Shown in pieces: positions 54,362 to 62,931 of a DNA stretch of 64,000 bases. The notes beneath the pieces are model-generated. The model saw only the letters and a program-made list of their open reading frames with translations. It was not told the DNA's origin and made no database searches. The DNA is from Mailhella massiliensis (GTDB lineage Bacteria; Desulfobacterota; Desulfovibrionia; Desulfovibrionales; Desulfovibrionaceae), in the NCBI RefSeq assembly GCF_900155525.1, contig NZ_LT706943.1, forward strand, positions 1 through 64,000. Direction: 5' to 3'. Both the position numbers and the translations under genes were made by a program. Each line of letters opens with the position of its first letter. The stretch's first letter is position 1.

Positions 54362-54643
54362 TATTGAAAAGCCGATGAAGTCCGAAAGGATTCGCGTGAA
54401 AAGAACCTGAGACAGGCCAGAAAAGTTTTTTTTCTTTTCATGAGGGGAAAAAAGAGCAGAGATGATGTTGTCAGGAGAAAAAGAGTGAGGTAATATTGCA
54501 TCACTTTAAAAAGATGAAAACAAATATAACTATTTGGTAATAAAGAATAAAAAAAATAAATTTTTTATTTGTGCCCTTTTTCATAAGCTGAAAAGCATCA
54601 GGGCATCTGTTTGCATTTATATTAAAAAATATAATATTTCAAT

Positions 54644-54660
54644 AGATTATTTAATAATCT
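54644..54660. repeat. Perfect palindrome in the divergent region
   Basis: AGATTATT-T-AATAATCT forms a perfect 17-base inverted repeat 75 bases upstream of the activator ATG. It may be an operator or a binding site of the activator; an AT-rich palindrome by chance is also possible. Confidence 0.4.
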
Positions 54661-54734
54661 AAAATGTTCAACTTTCGTATTATGATGCATAAAAGCCTCA
54701 AATGAAGGAACGGCTTTGAATCTGGAGGACCGCC

Positions 54735-56150
54735 ATGGATATGATCGAGGATTTTTTTGCCCGGAATCTGGAAATGCTGAAAACTCTGGCCGACGATCAG
54801 AGCGTGGGGGTATGGATCAACTCCGCCGACGGAGAGATTCTGTATGCGAGCCGGGGGGTCCGGGATCAGTACGGCGTCGATCCCGAGCAGCTTCTCGGGC
54901 ATAATGCCACCTATCTTGTGGAAAGAGGTCTTGCCAGCAGTCAGGGCCTGCTTGAGACGCTCCGTACCCGGGAGATAGGCAGGGCGGTATGCACCACGCA
55001 GATCGGGCGCAAGGTGTCCATCACCTGCTATCCGTTTTTTCGGGAGAACGGAAAGCTGTGGCGGATCATAGGCATCAGCAGAAGCCTGGAGGATACGGCA
55101 GAAGCGCGAAAGGAAGAGGAGCTTGAGGAAGAGAGTTCTTCCCGCATACGAATAGAGGAGAAGCTGAAGGAACCCTTCATTGCCGTGAGCAGTCAGATGC
55201 GGACCATCATGGACTCTCTGGAAAGGCTGGGACAGAGCGACGCCACCGTCATGATCCGAGGAGAGTCGGGCGTCGGCAAGGACGGCATAGCCTACAGGCT
55301 GCACAAGTTCAGCCGTCGGGCCGAACAGCCCTATGTGGTGATAAACTGCGCGACCATTCCTGAAAATCTTATAGAATCCGAGCTGTTCGGTTATGAGAAG
55401 GGCGCGTTTACCAATGCCACATCATCCAAGATGGGGCTTTTTGAAATGGCTAATCACGGTACCATCTTTCTGGACGAGGTGGGGGATATGCCGCTTGCCG
55501 TTCAGGTCAAGCTGCTGCGCTGCATTCAGAACAGGCAGATTCTGCGGGTGGGCGGCAAAAAGATGATAAACCTCGACGTGCGCTTCATTACGGCCACCAA
55601 TCAGCCTGTGGAGGAAATGGTTGCCGCCGGGAAGTTCAGAGAGGATCTTTATTATCGCCTCAACGTCATAAAGCTGATGATTCCCCCGCTGCGGGAACGA
55701 TATCAGGATATTATGCCGCTTGCGAGGCATTTCCTGCGGAATTTCAACAAGAAATACAGCACAGACAAGCAGTTTTCCAAGGCGGTACAGCGTATTTTTC
55801 ATGCCTATTCATGGCCGGGCAATGTCAGAGAGCTGGAAAACACCGTGGAACACGCGGTGGCGCTCTGTCCGTTTGCCATCATAGGGCCGCAGTTTGTGCC
55901 CCAGTACATTACTGATGCACTGAAAAGAGAGGGAGAAGGGGGAGAAGTCATGACCCTGAAGGAGGCGACGGAGGCGTGCGAGAAGAAGCTTCTTGCGGAG
56001 GTGATGCTGCGATATCCTTCCAGCAGAAAGGCTGCACAGGTTCTGGGGTGCGATCAGACCACGGTGCTTCGCAAGCTGAAGAAGTACGGTCTGACCTATG
56101 AAAGCCCTGACCCCGGTGAGAACAGGAAGTTTTTCCAGATGGGGCTGTAG
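54735..56150 (+). CDS. Sigma-54-dependent transcriptional activator, PAS-AAA-Fis
   Basis: A 471-aa bacterial enhancer-binding protein. The N-terminal PAS-like sensor (~10-120) is followed by the AAA+ domain: Walker A GESGVGKDGIA (~175), loop 1 GAFTNA (~223-228, canonical GAFTGA has Gly at position 5), and Walker B GTIFLDEVGDM. The C-terminal Fis-type HTH (SSRKAAQVLGCDQTTVLRKLKKYGL) binds DNA. It should activate the RpoN promoters at 54346-54361 and possibly 61434-61449. A ligand could be sensed by the PAS domain. Confidence 0.92.
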   Translation: MDMIEDFFARNLEMLKTLADDQSVGVWINSADGEILYASRGVRDQYGVDPEQLLGHNATYLVERGLASSQGLLETLRTREIGRAVCTTQIGRKVSITCYPFFRENGKLWRIIGISRSLEDTAEARKEEELEEESSSRIRIEEKLKEPFIAVSSQMRTIMDSLERLGQSDATVMIRGESGVGKDGIAYRLHKFSRRAEQPYVVINCATIPENLIESELFGYEKGAFTNATSSKMGLFEMANHGTIFLDEVGDMPLAVQVKLLRCIQNRQILRVGGKKMINLDVRFITATNQPVEEMVAAGKFREDLYYRLNVIKLMIPPLRERYQDIMPLARHFLRNFNKKYSTDKQFSKAVQRIFHAYSWPGNVRELENTVEHAVALCPFAIIGPQFVPQYITDALKREGEGGEVMTLKEATEACEKKLLAEVMLRYPSSRKAAQVLGCDQTTVLRKLKKYGLTYESPDPGENRKFFQMGL

Positions 56151-56178
56151 GGGGGCGATCCGAAGGCCGCCCCGTACC
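56146..56178. terminator. Hairpin between the convergent activator and nitroreductase genes
   Basis: The stem GGGGGCG / CGCCCC with a 9-base loop lies in the 28-base gap between two stop codons. There is no long U-run. Confidence 0.4.
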
Positions 56179-56994
56179 TCAGAGCGTGTTGTCGTCGTTG
56201 AAAAGCACGGGAGGGTGCTCTCGCGGGGGCAGACGCTTGTAGCGGATGGCCGGATAGCCGGCCATGAGGGCGCCAGAGGCGGCGTATCCCTCGGGAAGGC
56301 GGAGTTCTTTCAGATAATGGTCTCGGGCGATCTGAATGACGCTTCCGGCCCAGCATGAGCCGATGCCCCGAGTGAGCAGGGTGAGCTCCAGCTGAGTGAT
56401 GGCGATGGCGCAGTCAGTGGGACCCCAGGGAGCTCCGACGGGAGTCATGGCTACAATAAGACACGGCGCGCCCCGCAGGAGACTGTCGCGACCTTCCACG
56501 GCGTTGTCGTAATGACTGCGCAGTCGTTTCGTACCGCCCTGTTCGTAGTAGGGGAGAAGTTCCTTCCGCAGGCGTTCCAGCCTTTCCGGATCGTCGATGA
56601 TCTTCCAGCACAGCGTTCTCATGTTGGAGGCGGAAGGTGCACTGGCCGTATCGGCCAGAGCTTCCAGAAGCAGCTTCCGTTCCGGTTTCCGGCGGGAAAA
56701 GCAGCCTGTGGACCGTCTGCCTCTGAGCAGGTCGGCAAGCTGGCTGGAGGACGGACAGGGCGCGGCTTCGGGGAGGTGTTCGCCGGTCAGGCCGTCCAGG
56801 CTTACGGCAAAGGAAGGGCATACGGACAGGCAATGCCCGCAGTGCATGCACAGTTCGATCTTGTCTTTTCGTATGTTCATGCTGCCTGTTACGGGATCTT
56901 TTTCAAAAATGAAGCGACGGCAGGCTTTTTCGCACAGGCCGCATCCGATGCATCGTTCCGGGTTGATGCTGAGAAAGAAAGAGTTTTTTTTCAT
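56179..56994 (-). CDS. Ferredoxin-nitroreductase fusion protein
   Basis: A 271-aa protein. The N-terminal two-cluster ferredoxin domain (CIGCGLCEKAC and CMHCGHCLSVCP) is followed by a nitroreductase-like FMN domain (~85-260: RGRRSTGCFSRRKPERKLLLEAL, ASNMRT, LTLLTRGIGSCWAGSV). AGGAGA lies before the ATG at 56994. It is the last gene of an operon with mmgE/prpD-like, amidohydrolase and OYE genes; it may reduce a C=C or N-O bond or pass electrons. Confidence 0.85.
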   Translation of the reverse strand: MKKNSFFLSINPERCIGCGLCEKACRRFIFEKDPVTGSMNIRKDKIELCMHCGHCLSVCPSFAVSLDGLTGEHLPEAAPCPSSSQLADLLRGRRSTGCFSRRKPERKLLLEALADTASAPSASNMRTLCWKIIDDPERLERLRKELLPYYEQGGTKRLRSHYDNAVEGRDSLLRGAPCLIVAMTPVGAPWGPTDCAIAITQLELTLLTRGIGSCWAGSVIQIARDHYLKELRLPEGYAASGALMAGYPAIRYKRLPPREHPPVLFNDDNTL

Positions 56995-57131
56995 GCGGTC
57001 TCCTGAGAGGCGGAAGCGGGCGGTATTCATGCCGCCCGCTTTTCGCGGGAAAGAGGTGGCGGATTTCCGGGCGTCCGTGCCGGGCAGAGGTCGCTGCGGG
57101 GAGGCGACCTCTGCCGTGTTTTCCGTGCGTG

Positions 57132-58541
57132 TCAGGCCGGAGTGAGCCGGTCTGCATCCGTGAGGCCGGGGGACGCTTCCGGCAGCATGAGCTGAACGAG
57201 GTCGGCGGAGTCCTGGAGATGCTCCAGGCGGTGAACCGTTTCCGAAAGTTTCTGCAGGCGTTTTTTTGAGATCGGATACAGGGAGGCGGCAGCACACATG
57301 GCCAGCTTCCGTTCCACTTCCATGAGGCTGAGCGGAGCTTCCCATGAGCCTTTCAGTCTGCGGCACACCCCGCTGTATTCCCTGCCGTTGTTCATGACGG
57401 CCGTCATGGTGACGGGCACCATGGAGGCTGCGGGAACGGAGGCATCCACCGAGAGCTGCACTTTGCGGGCAAGCTCCCGGATCTCGGGGTTGCGCACGCC
57501 TTCGGGGGAGAAGTCTTCCAGACCGGCAGTACCTTTTGCCAGCCCCAGAGCTCCGCACCATGCGGCGCTGAGTATGCTCTCGACCACGGGGTTGCCCGTG
57601 ATGTCATCGTAGCTCTTGCCGGAAACGCGCCAGGCGACTTCCGGCATGGCGATGTGCACGGAGCGTATCTGATGGTGATCGATTCCTTTCTCGTGGAGCA
57701 TGATGCCCGCCTCCAGCGCGCCGACCGCATCCCTGGCGCAGGGAAAAGGCTTGAGGCCGATGTGCAGCATGTCCCATTCCGTGCCGAGATCCCGGACGAT
57801 GGCCTCCCGATCATAGTCGTTGTTTTCATAGAGCGGCATATAGCCGTAGGGACCTTCCAGCACATGAACCGGCCCGGTGATTCCTTTGAGGGCCAGCTGA
57901 CAGGCCGTGATGCCGCAACGCACGGCAAAGCCCGGGTGCATACGCTTGACGAGAGCGCCGTCGACATTGGACTGCAGGGTGGATGCCGTCTGGGCGTAGG
58001 CTATGCCGTATGCGGCCGAAAGCTGCTCCACGTTCAGTCCCATGAGCTTGCCCGCAACGGTTGCGGCGCCGAAAGAAGCGAGCGTTCCCGTGCGGTTGAA
58101 ACGAAGCGGAGCATGGATGCTCCGGCCGATGCGTCCCATGACCTCGGCGCCGAGCGTGAGAGCGGTGATGAGCCTTTCGCCGCAGACGTTTCCCAGCTGT
58201 TCCGCCACGGCAAGACCGGCGGCCAGACAGGTGCAGTGCGTATGGGCGATGGCCTTGTCGTGGGTGTCGTCGAAGTCCAGCGCCTGAAAGAGGGTGGCAT
58301 TGACCATGCCGGCATGGATGGCGGGAATTTTTCCCCCGAAGACCAGCACCGTGGCCTGCTCCGCACCACCCGTTTCCAGCGCCCATTGAGCCAGTTCGCG
58401 GCAGCCGGGTGCGGCGGCTCCGGCCAGACCGCATGCCAGCGTGTCGAGGATCAGATACTTGTCATGTTTCACGACCTCTGCAGGCAGGTCGCAGAAATTC
58501 CTGTTGACGACGAAGTTGGCAATTTCCTTGATGGCGTCCAT
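57132..58541 (-). CDS. MmgE/PrpD family protein
   Basis: A 469-aa all-alpha domain protein of the 2-methylcitrate dehydratase/cis-aconitate decarboxylase/iminodisuccinate epimerase group (DTLACGLAGAAAPGC, DFDDTHDKAIAHTHCTC, LKPFPCARDAVGALEAG). No propionate genes (prpB/C) are nearby, so the activity is more likely isomerisation, dehydration or decarboxylation of another organic acid. It lies 11 bases after amidohydrolase paralogue 3. Confidence 0.85.
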   Translation of the reverse strand: MDAIKEIANFVVNRNFCDLPAEVVKHDKYLILDTLACGLAGAAAPGCRELAQWALETGGAEQATVLVFGGKIPAIHAGMVNATLFQALDFDDTHDKAIAHTHCTCLAAGLAVAEQLGNVCGERLITALTLGAEVMGRIGRSIHAPLRFNRTGTLASFGAATVAGKLMGLNVEQLSAAYGIAYAQTASTLQSNVDGALVKRMHPGFAVRCGITACQLALKGITGPVHVLEGPYGYMPLYENNDYDREAIVRDLGTEWDMLHIGLKPFPCARDAVGALEAGIMLHEKGIDHHQIRSVHIAMPEVAWRVSGKSYDDITGNPVVESILSAAWCGALGLAKGTAGLEDFSPEGVRNPEIRELARKVQLSVDASVPAASMVPVTMTAVMNNGREYSGVCRRLKGSWEAPLSLMEVERKLAMCAAASLYPISKKRLQKLSETVHRLEHLQDSADLVQLMLPEASPGLTDADRLTPA

Positions 58542-58552
58542 GGCAGCTTCCG

Positions 58553-59413
58553 TCAGAGATTGAGAAGGCGGGCCGCGTTGTCATACATGGTGAGCTGCAG
58601 GGCTTCCGTCGTGAAGGGCAGGGCTTTCCACAGTTCTATGCTCTGGGCGATGCCCCGCACGGGGTAGGAACTGGCGAAGAGTACGCGGTGACGCAGGAAG
58701 GTGTTGACGGTATGCACGAAGTTTTCCGCTCCGAACATGCCGGGCAGGTAGACATAGCAGTCCGGGATGAGCCAGATGTTGGTGTGCATCATGGCGACGC
58801 CGGTCATGAGTTCGAGATAGGGCCAGCAGGCGTGGGGCACAACGATTTTCAGCCGGGGAAAGGTCTGAGCCACATGCTGGACATGGATGGGGTGTGTATA
58901 GGTGAGATCCTTGACGTAAAGCCCGCTCTGCATGATGGACACGATCATTCCGTGATCCTGGCAGTACTGGTAGACCCTGTCGATGACGGGATCATCGGCG
59001 TAGAGGGGCGGCGTGCTGAAGCTGGGGTCGATGCAGACACCGGTAAATCCCTGGGAACGGCGCAGTTCCAGTTCTTCCATCACATGGGGATCACGGGGTT
59101 CCACAGCGGCGAAGGGGAAGAACGCCCCCGGGTGTTCCCGTGACAGCATCAGGGCGTCGTCGTTGGTGGTGGAGGTGTGTGAGGTACCTATCTCACTGAC
59201 TCTGCCCATGAGAACGGCCGCTTTCACGTCGGCTTCCCTGAGTTCCTCAAGAAGGAGCGGAACGGAGCGTTGCTCGGCCGAGGGAATGGGCCTGCGGCCT
59301 GCGGTGGTGAACATTTCTTCCGTCGGATCCTCCGGAGCGTTCCAGCAGCTTCCAAAGATTCCCAGGGAAAGATTGCCTGCATAGGGCGGACGGACACGGA
59401 AATCGATAATCAT
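58553..59413 (-). CDS. Divergent amidohydrolase-fold protein, paralogue 3 (RxR in place of HxH)
   Basis: A 286-aa protein related to the two paralogues at 52.4-54.3 kb but more diverged. It shares MIIDFRVRPP, VVPHACWPYLEL and LFASSYPVRGIAQS; the mid-barrel His is also missing (MIVSIMQSG). The retained pattern in all three suggests a specific non-metal or altered-metal role rather than decay. Start 59413; 70 bases after the OYE gene and 11 bases before the PrpD-like gene. Confidence 0.8.
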   Translation of the reverse strand: MIIDFRVRPPYAGNLSLGIFGSCWNAPEDPTEEMFTTAGRRPIPSAEQRSVPLLLEELREADVKAAVLMGRVSEIGTSHTSTTNDDALMLSREHPGAFFPFAAVEPRDPHVMEELELRRSQGFTGVCIDPSFSTPPLYADDPVIDRVYQYCQDHGMIVSIMQSGLYVKDLTYTHPIHVQHVAQTFPRLKIVVPHACWPYLELMTGVAMMHTNIWLIPDCYVYLPGMFGAENFVHTVNTFLRHRVLFASSYPVRGIAQSIELWKALPFTTEALQLTMYDNAARLLNL

Positions 59414-59483
59414 AAGGGCCTCCCTGTGGTTGCATGAAAGGGGGCGGCGGAGGCTTTCGCGTCCGCCGCAGGGGTTCTTCACA

Positions 59484-61388
59484 TCAGAGGGCGCAGGCGC
59501 ACAGGAATCCTTCGCGCGTGGCATCCTGTATCCTGCGGGGAGCCTGAGCGTCGCCTATGACATGGACATGACCGAAGGTTTTCTGAAGGGGTTCAAGCAG
59601 AGACTGGTCGGAGCGATATCCCGCCGCGATGATCACCGTATCGGCAGGGTATGTTTCGCCGTGGCTGATGACGCCGCAGGATTCGATGGCGGAGATGGCG
59701 GCGCCCGTGCAGACCTGCACATGACAGCGTTCGAGCTCTTCCCTGATATGGCCGATGAAGGTGGCTCCGCAGTCGCGGGCGATGGCCCCGGCCATTTCGA
59801 GAATGGAGACCTGACGGCCTTTTTCCGCAAGAAAGAGCGCCGTTTCCACACCGACGAGTCCGCCGCCGATGATGACGACTTTTTCTCCGGTACGGACGCT
59901 GCCTGCCAACACGTCTTCCGCCATCACCACCAGGGGCAGATTCACGCCCGGAATGGGGGGCAGGCTCTGCCGCGCGCCGGTGGCAAGCACGACGTGGTCG
60001 GGGCTGTACTTCTGAACGTCCCCGGGCGTGAGTATGCGTTCGGACACGATCTGCACGCCCAGCTTTTTCATCTGGCCATGCAGGTATTCACGATACAGAA
60101 GAAAGGAAGCCTTTTCCGGCGGGGCCGCAACAATGCCGAGCTTTCCGCCGGAGGCGGGATCGGGATCGCACAAGGTGACGGCATGGCCGCGCAGAGCTGC
60201 GACCCGGGCGCATTCCATGCCGGCGGGACCGCCGCCGATGATCACGACGCGTCCCGGACGGGGGCTTTTTTCCACGTTGCGTTCCGCTTCAAAGGAACAT
60301 CGGGCGTTGACCAGGCATTCCGCCGCCCTGCCGGACATGATGCCGTCCGCGCAGCCCTGATTGCAGGCGACGCAGTAGCGGATTTCTTCATCACGGCCGT
60401 CCTTCATTTTCAGGATGAAATCCTCATCGGCCAGAAGCCCTCTGCCGATGGCCACCATATCGGCCTTGCCCGAGGTGACGATGTCTCTGACGAGGGCGGC
60501 GCTGTTCAGCCTTCCGGCGACGATGACGGGCACATGCAGGTTCTGTTTCAGCTCCTGCGCGTAGGGAAGGAGAAAGCCCCTTTTGACGAACATGGGCTGT
60601 ATGCTCCATTGCAGGGCGTCGTAGCTGCCGGCGGAAAGGCTGACGGCGCTTATGCCCGCTTCTTCCGCCATTCGGCAGATGGTCCGGACTTCCTCGAAAT
60701 GCAGGCCGTCTTCCAGAAATTCCTCGGCCGAGATGCGTATGGTGACGGGCACGCGGTCCGAAGCTTCCCTAAGAAGGGAACGAAGCACGCGCATGGGAAA
60801 ACGGCAGCGGTTTTCCAGTGATCCGCCGAAGGCGTCGGTTCTTTTGTTGCTGTGGGGGGAAAGAAAGCTGTGCAGCAGGTAGCCGTGGGCGAAATGAACT
60901 TCGATGAGGTCAAACCCCGCCGCCATGGCCCGCCGCGCGCCGAGAATGAATTTCTGCTCCAGTTCATCCATGTCCTTTTCCGAGACTTCCCTCGGGTGGC
61001 TGTTCACCACGGCGCAGGGCAGGGCGGAAGGCGCGAGAGGAGTAAGCCCGGTTACGGCCTCGGAAGCCTGTCTGCCCGCATGGTAAAGCTGTGCTCCCAT
61101 GCGGCCGCCCGCGTCATGAACGGCGCTGCAGAGCTTTTCCAGACCGGGGAGAAAGCTATTGTCCCAGATGCCTATCTGGGAGGGGAGTCCCGATCCTTCG
61201 GGTGAGATGGAGATGGAACCGGTCATGATGATGGCGGCCTCCTTTTCCGCCCGTTCCCGGAAAAAGCGGATGAGGCGTTCGCTGACGCAGCCGCCTTTGT
61301 GGGCCATTCCGTTTTCCATGGGAGCCATCATGAAGCGGTTTTTCAGAGTAAGGGGTCCGATGCTTAGGGGGGAGAAAAGGTCAGTCAT
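59484..61388 (-). CDS. OYE-family FAD/FMN/4Fe-4S oxidoreductase (2,4-dienoyl-CoA reductase-like)
   Basis: A 634-aa protein: an OYE TIM barrel (1-~340, with AHGYLLHSFLSPHSNKRTDAFGGS), an Fe-S site CVACNQGC...CLVNARC, an FAD motif VVIIGGGPAGMECARVAAL and an NAD(P) motif VVIIGGGLVGVETALFL. This is the FadH/trimethylamine-dehydrogenase-like arrangement that reduces activated C=C bonds. The ATG at 61388 lies downstream of a -24/-12 promoter match. It is the first gene of the OYE-amidohydrolase-PrpD-nitroreductase operon. Confidence 0.9.
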   Translation of the reverse strand: MTDLFSPLSIGPLTLKNRFMMAPMENGMAHKGGCVSERLIRFFRERAEKEAAIIMTGSISISPEGSGLPSQIGIWDNSFLPGLEKLCSAVHDAGGRMGAQLYHAGRQASEAVTGLTPLAPSALPCAVVNSHPREVSEKDMDELEQKFILGARRAMAAGFDLIEVHFAHGYLLHSFLSPHSNKRTDAFGGSLENRCRFPMRVLRSLLREASDRVPVTIRISAEEFLEDGLHFEEVRTICRMAEEAGISAVSLSAGSYDALQWSIQPMFVKRGFLLPYAQELKQNLHVPVIVAGRLNSAALVRDIVTSGKADMVAIGRGLLADEDFILKMKDGRDEEIRYCVACNQGCADGIMSGRAAECLVNARCSFEAERNVEKSPRPGRVVIIGGGPAGMECARVAALRGHAVTLCDPDPASGGKLGIVAAPPEKASFLLYREYLHGQMKKLGVQIVSERILTPGDVQKYSPDHVVLATGARQSLPPIPGVNLPLVVMAEDVLAGSVRTGEKVVIIGGGLVGVETALFLAEKGRQVSILEMAGAIARDCGATFIGHIREELERCHVQVCTGAAISAIESCGVISHGETYPADTVIIAAGYRSDQSLLEPLQKTFGHVHVIGDAQAPRRIQDATREGFLCACAL

Positions 61389-61433
61389 GGAATTTCCTTG
61401 GTAACTGGTGGAAGGGAATACACTTTTTTCAGA

Positions 61434-61449
61434 TGCATTTTTCATGCCA
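61434..61449 (-). promoter_or_regulatory. Second sigma-54 promoter, upstream of the OYE operon
   Basis: The - strand reads TGGCATGAAAAATGCA with correct -24/-12 spacing (the -12 half is ATGCA rather than TTGCA). It ends 46 bases before the ATG at 61388. A perfect inverted repeat CCGGAAG-AAAAGA-CTTCCGG at 61481-61500, about 40 bases further upstream, is a possible activator site. Confidence 0.6.
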
Positions 61450-61521
61450 AAACAGGAGAAAATTCCTTCTGAAAATAAGGCCGGAAGAAAAGACTTCCGG
61501 GAAAAGGGCGAGAGGCTTGCC

Positions 61522-61550
61522 TTGCGCGTCCTTTCCGGCCGTGCTACTCT
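61522..61550 (+). promoter_or_regulatory. Candidate sigma-70 promoter of lepB
   Basis: TTGCGC (61522-61527) and TACTCT (61545-61550) are 17 bases apart, with lepB starting at 61644. It is divergent from the OYE promoter. Confidence 0.5.
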
Positions 61551-61643
61551 GCGCTCGTTCGTCTTTTTTTCGACCCCCTCAACCTCGGCCTTTGCGCCCT
61601 GCATGTTTCTATGTCCGAATATTCAAGCAAGAAAGGCGGTTCC

Positions 61644-62225
61644 ATGATCCGCGAGTATGGCGAAGCGCTGCTCACCGCGGTGATTCTGGCGGTCATCATC
61701 CGTACTTTCGTTCTTCAGGCCTATACCATTCCCTCCGGTTCCATGCTTCAGACCGTACAGATCGGCGACTATGTGCTGGTCAACAAGTTCGTGTACGGGG
61801 TGAAGATTCCCTTCACCGACAAGTATCTTTTCCGCGGGAGCGATCCTCAGATCGGGGACATCATCGTGTTCAAGTATCCCAAGGACCCGGATACCGACTT
61901 CATCAAGCGCGTGGTGGGCCTTCCCGGCGACGTGGTGGAAATGCGCAACAAGCAGTTCTACAGAAACGGCGAGCCGGTAAAGGAAGACTACATCCAGCAG
62001 CTTTATCCCAACGTCATCGGCAGACTCGACAACGTGGGGCCCTTCACCGTGCCGGAGGACAGCTACTTCGTCATGGGCGACAACCGCGATAATTCCGACG
62101 ACTCCCGCGACTGGGGCCCCGTGCCGCGTTCCTACATTCACGGCAAGGCCTGGCGCATCTACTGGTCGTGGGATGCCAACACCCATACGCCGCGCCTCGG
62201 CCGTCTGGGCAAACTCGTTCAGTAG
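61644..62225 (+). CDS. lepB: Signal peptidase I
   Basis: A 193-aa membrane serine protease that cleaves signal peptides. One N-terminal membrane helix is followed by the catalytic Ser in IPSGSMLQT and Lys in DFIKRVVGLPGD; MGDNRDNSDDSRDWG is the conserved box E. The ATG at 61644 has AAAGGCGG upstream; an in-frame ATG at 61611 would add 11 residues and has no such site. Confidence 0.94.
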   Translation: MIREYGEALLTAVILAVIIRTFVLQAYTIPSGSMLQTVQIGDYVLVNKFVYGVKIPFTDKYLFRGSDPQIGDIIVFKYPKDPDTDFIKRVVGLPGDVVEMRNKQFYRNGEPVKEDYIQQLYPNVIGRLDNVGPFTVPEDSYFVMGDNRDNSDDSRDWGPVPRSYIHGKAWRIYWSWDANTHTPRLGRLGKLVQ

Positions 62226-62247
62226 CGCCTTTTCGCCCGAGTGTTTT

Positions 62248-62285
62248 CCCGTCACGGCGTTTTTTCGCCGTGACGGGTGCTTTTT
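62248..62285 (+). terminator. Terminator after lepB
   Basis: The stem CCCGTCACGGCG / CGCCGTGACGGG with a short T-rich loop is followed by TGCTTTTT, 23 bases past the lepB stop. Confidence 0.8.
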
Positions 62286-62325
62286 CCCTTCGGGGACGTT
62301 TCGTTTTTAACAGAAGGAAATATCC

Positions 62326-62931
62326 GTGCAGCGTATTCCCGAACCTTTGAAGAATCTTGTGGACCAGCTCGCCCGTCTCCCCGGATTCGGGCCGAAGTCC
62401 GCCATGCGCGCAGCCATGACGCTGCTCAAGTGGCCCGAGACGGAAGTGCGCAGACTGGGCAAGGGCGTGTACGAGCTGCGCGACACGCTGCATCTGTGCA
62501 GCCGTTGCGGCGGCCTTTCGGATTCCGATCCCTGCCCCATCTGCGCGGACAAGGAGCGTGACGAAAGCGAACTCTGCCTTGTGGCGGAGTGGGACAGTAT
62601 GCTCACCATGGAAGAGGGCAACTTCTACCGGGGCTATTACATGATTCTGGGCGGCCTTTTGGCGCCGCTGGATCACAGCCCCGCGGAAATGCTGGAAATG
62701 GAGCGCCTGCGCTCCCGGCTTGCCGAAGGCAGGGTGAAGGAGCTCATTCTTGCCCTGGGGGCCACGGCGGAAGCCGAGGCCACGGCCACCTACGTCAAGG
62801 ATCAGGTGAACGCCCGCTTTCCCGACGTGCGCGTCACCCGTCTCGCCCAGGGCATCCCGCTGGGGGCGGAAGTAAAATACATGGACAGGGAAACCCTGCG
62901 CCAGTCCCTGCGCTACCGTCAGGCCCTGTAG
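62326..62931 (+). CDS. recR: Recombination protein RecR
   Basis: A 201-aa protein with GTG start (AGAAGGAA upstream). The HhH segment LARLPGFGPKSAMRAAM, zinc site CSRCGGLSDSDPCPIC and the Toprim domain (LCLVAEWDSMLTMEEG...) are all present. It acts with RecF/RecO in gap repair. Confidence 0.96.
   Translation: MQRIPEPLKNLVDQLARLPGFGPKSAMRAAMTLLKWPETEVRRLGKGVYELRDTLHLCSRCGGLSDSDPCPICADKERDESELCLVAEWDSMLTMEEGNFYRGYYMILGGLLAPLDHSPAEMLEMERLRSRLAEGRVKELILALGATAEAEATATYVKDQVNARFPDVRVTRLAQGIPLGAEVKYMDRETLRQSLRYRQAL

Larger units (their letters stand above)
54265..54734. promoter_or_regulatory. AT-rich divergent control region
   Basis: A 470-base region between paralogue 2 and the sigma-54 activator with no gene. 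It contains the -24/-12 promoter and a perfect palindrome at 54644-54660 close to the activator gene. Its AT content is much higher than its surroundings. Confidence 0.6.

Noticed and set aside
53401-54504. Upstream extension of amidohydrolase paralogue 2 to 54504
   Set aside because: The extra 80 residues are hydrophobic and AT-rich DNA-encoded, span the sigma-54 promoter, and the two sister proteins start at MIIDFR.
54735-56150. Treating the activator as NtrC or a named regulator
   Set aside because: No receiver domain; PAS plus AAA+ plus Fis is shared by many regulators, so no symbol is assigned.
57132-58541. Naming the MmgE/PrpD gene prpD (2-methylcitrate dehydratase)
   Set aside because: No prpB, prpC or propionate genes are nearby; the family includes several other activities.
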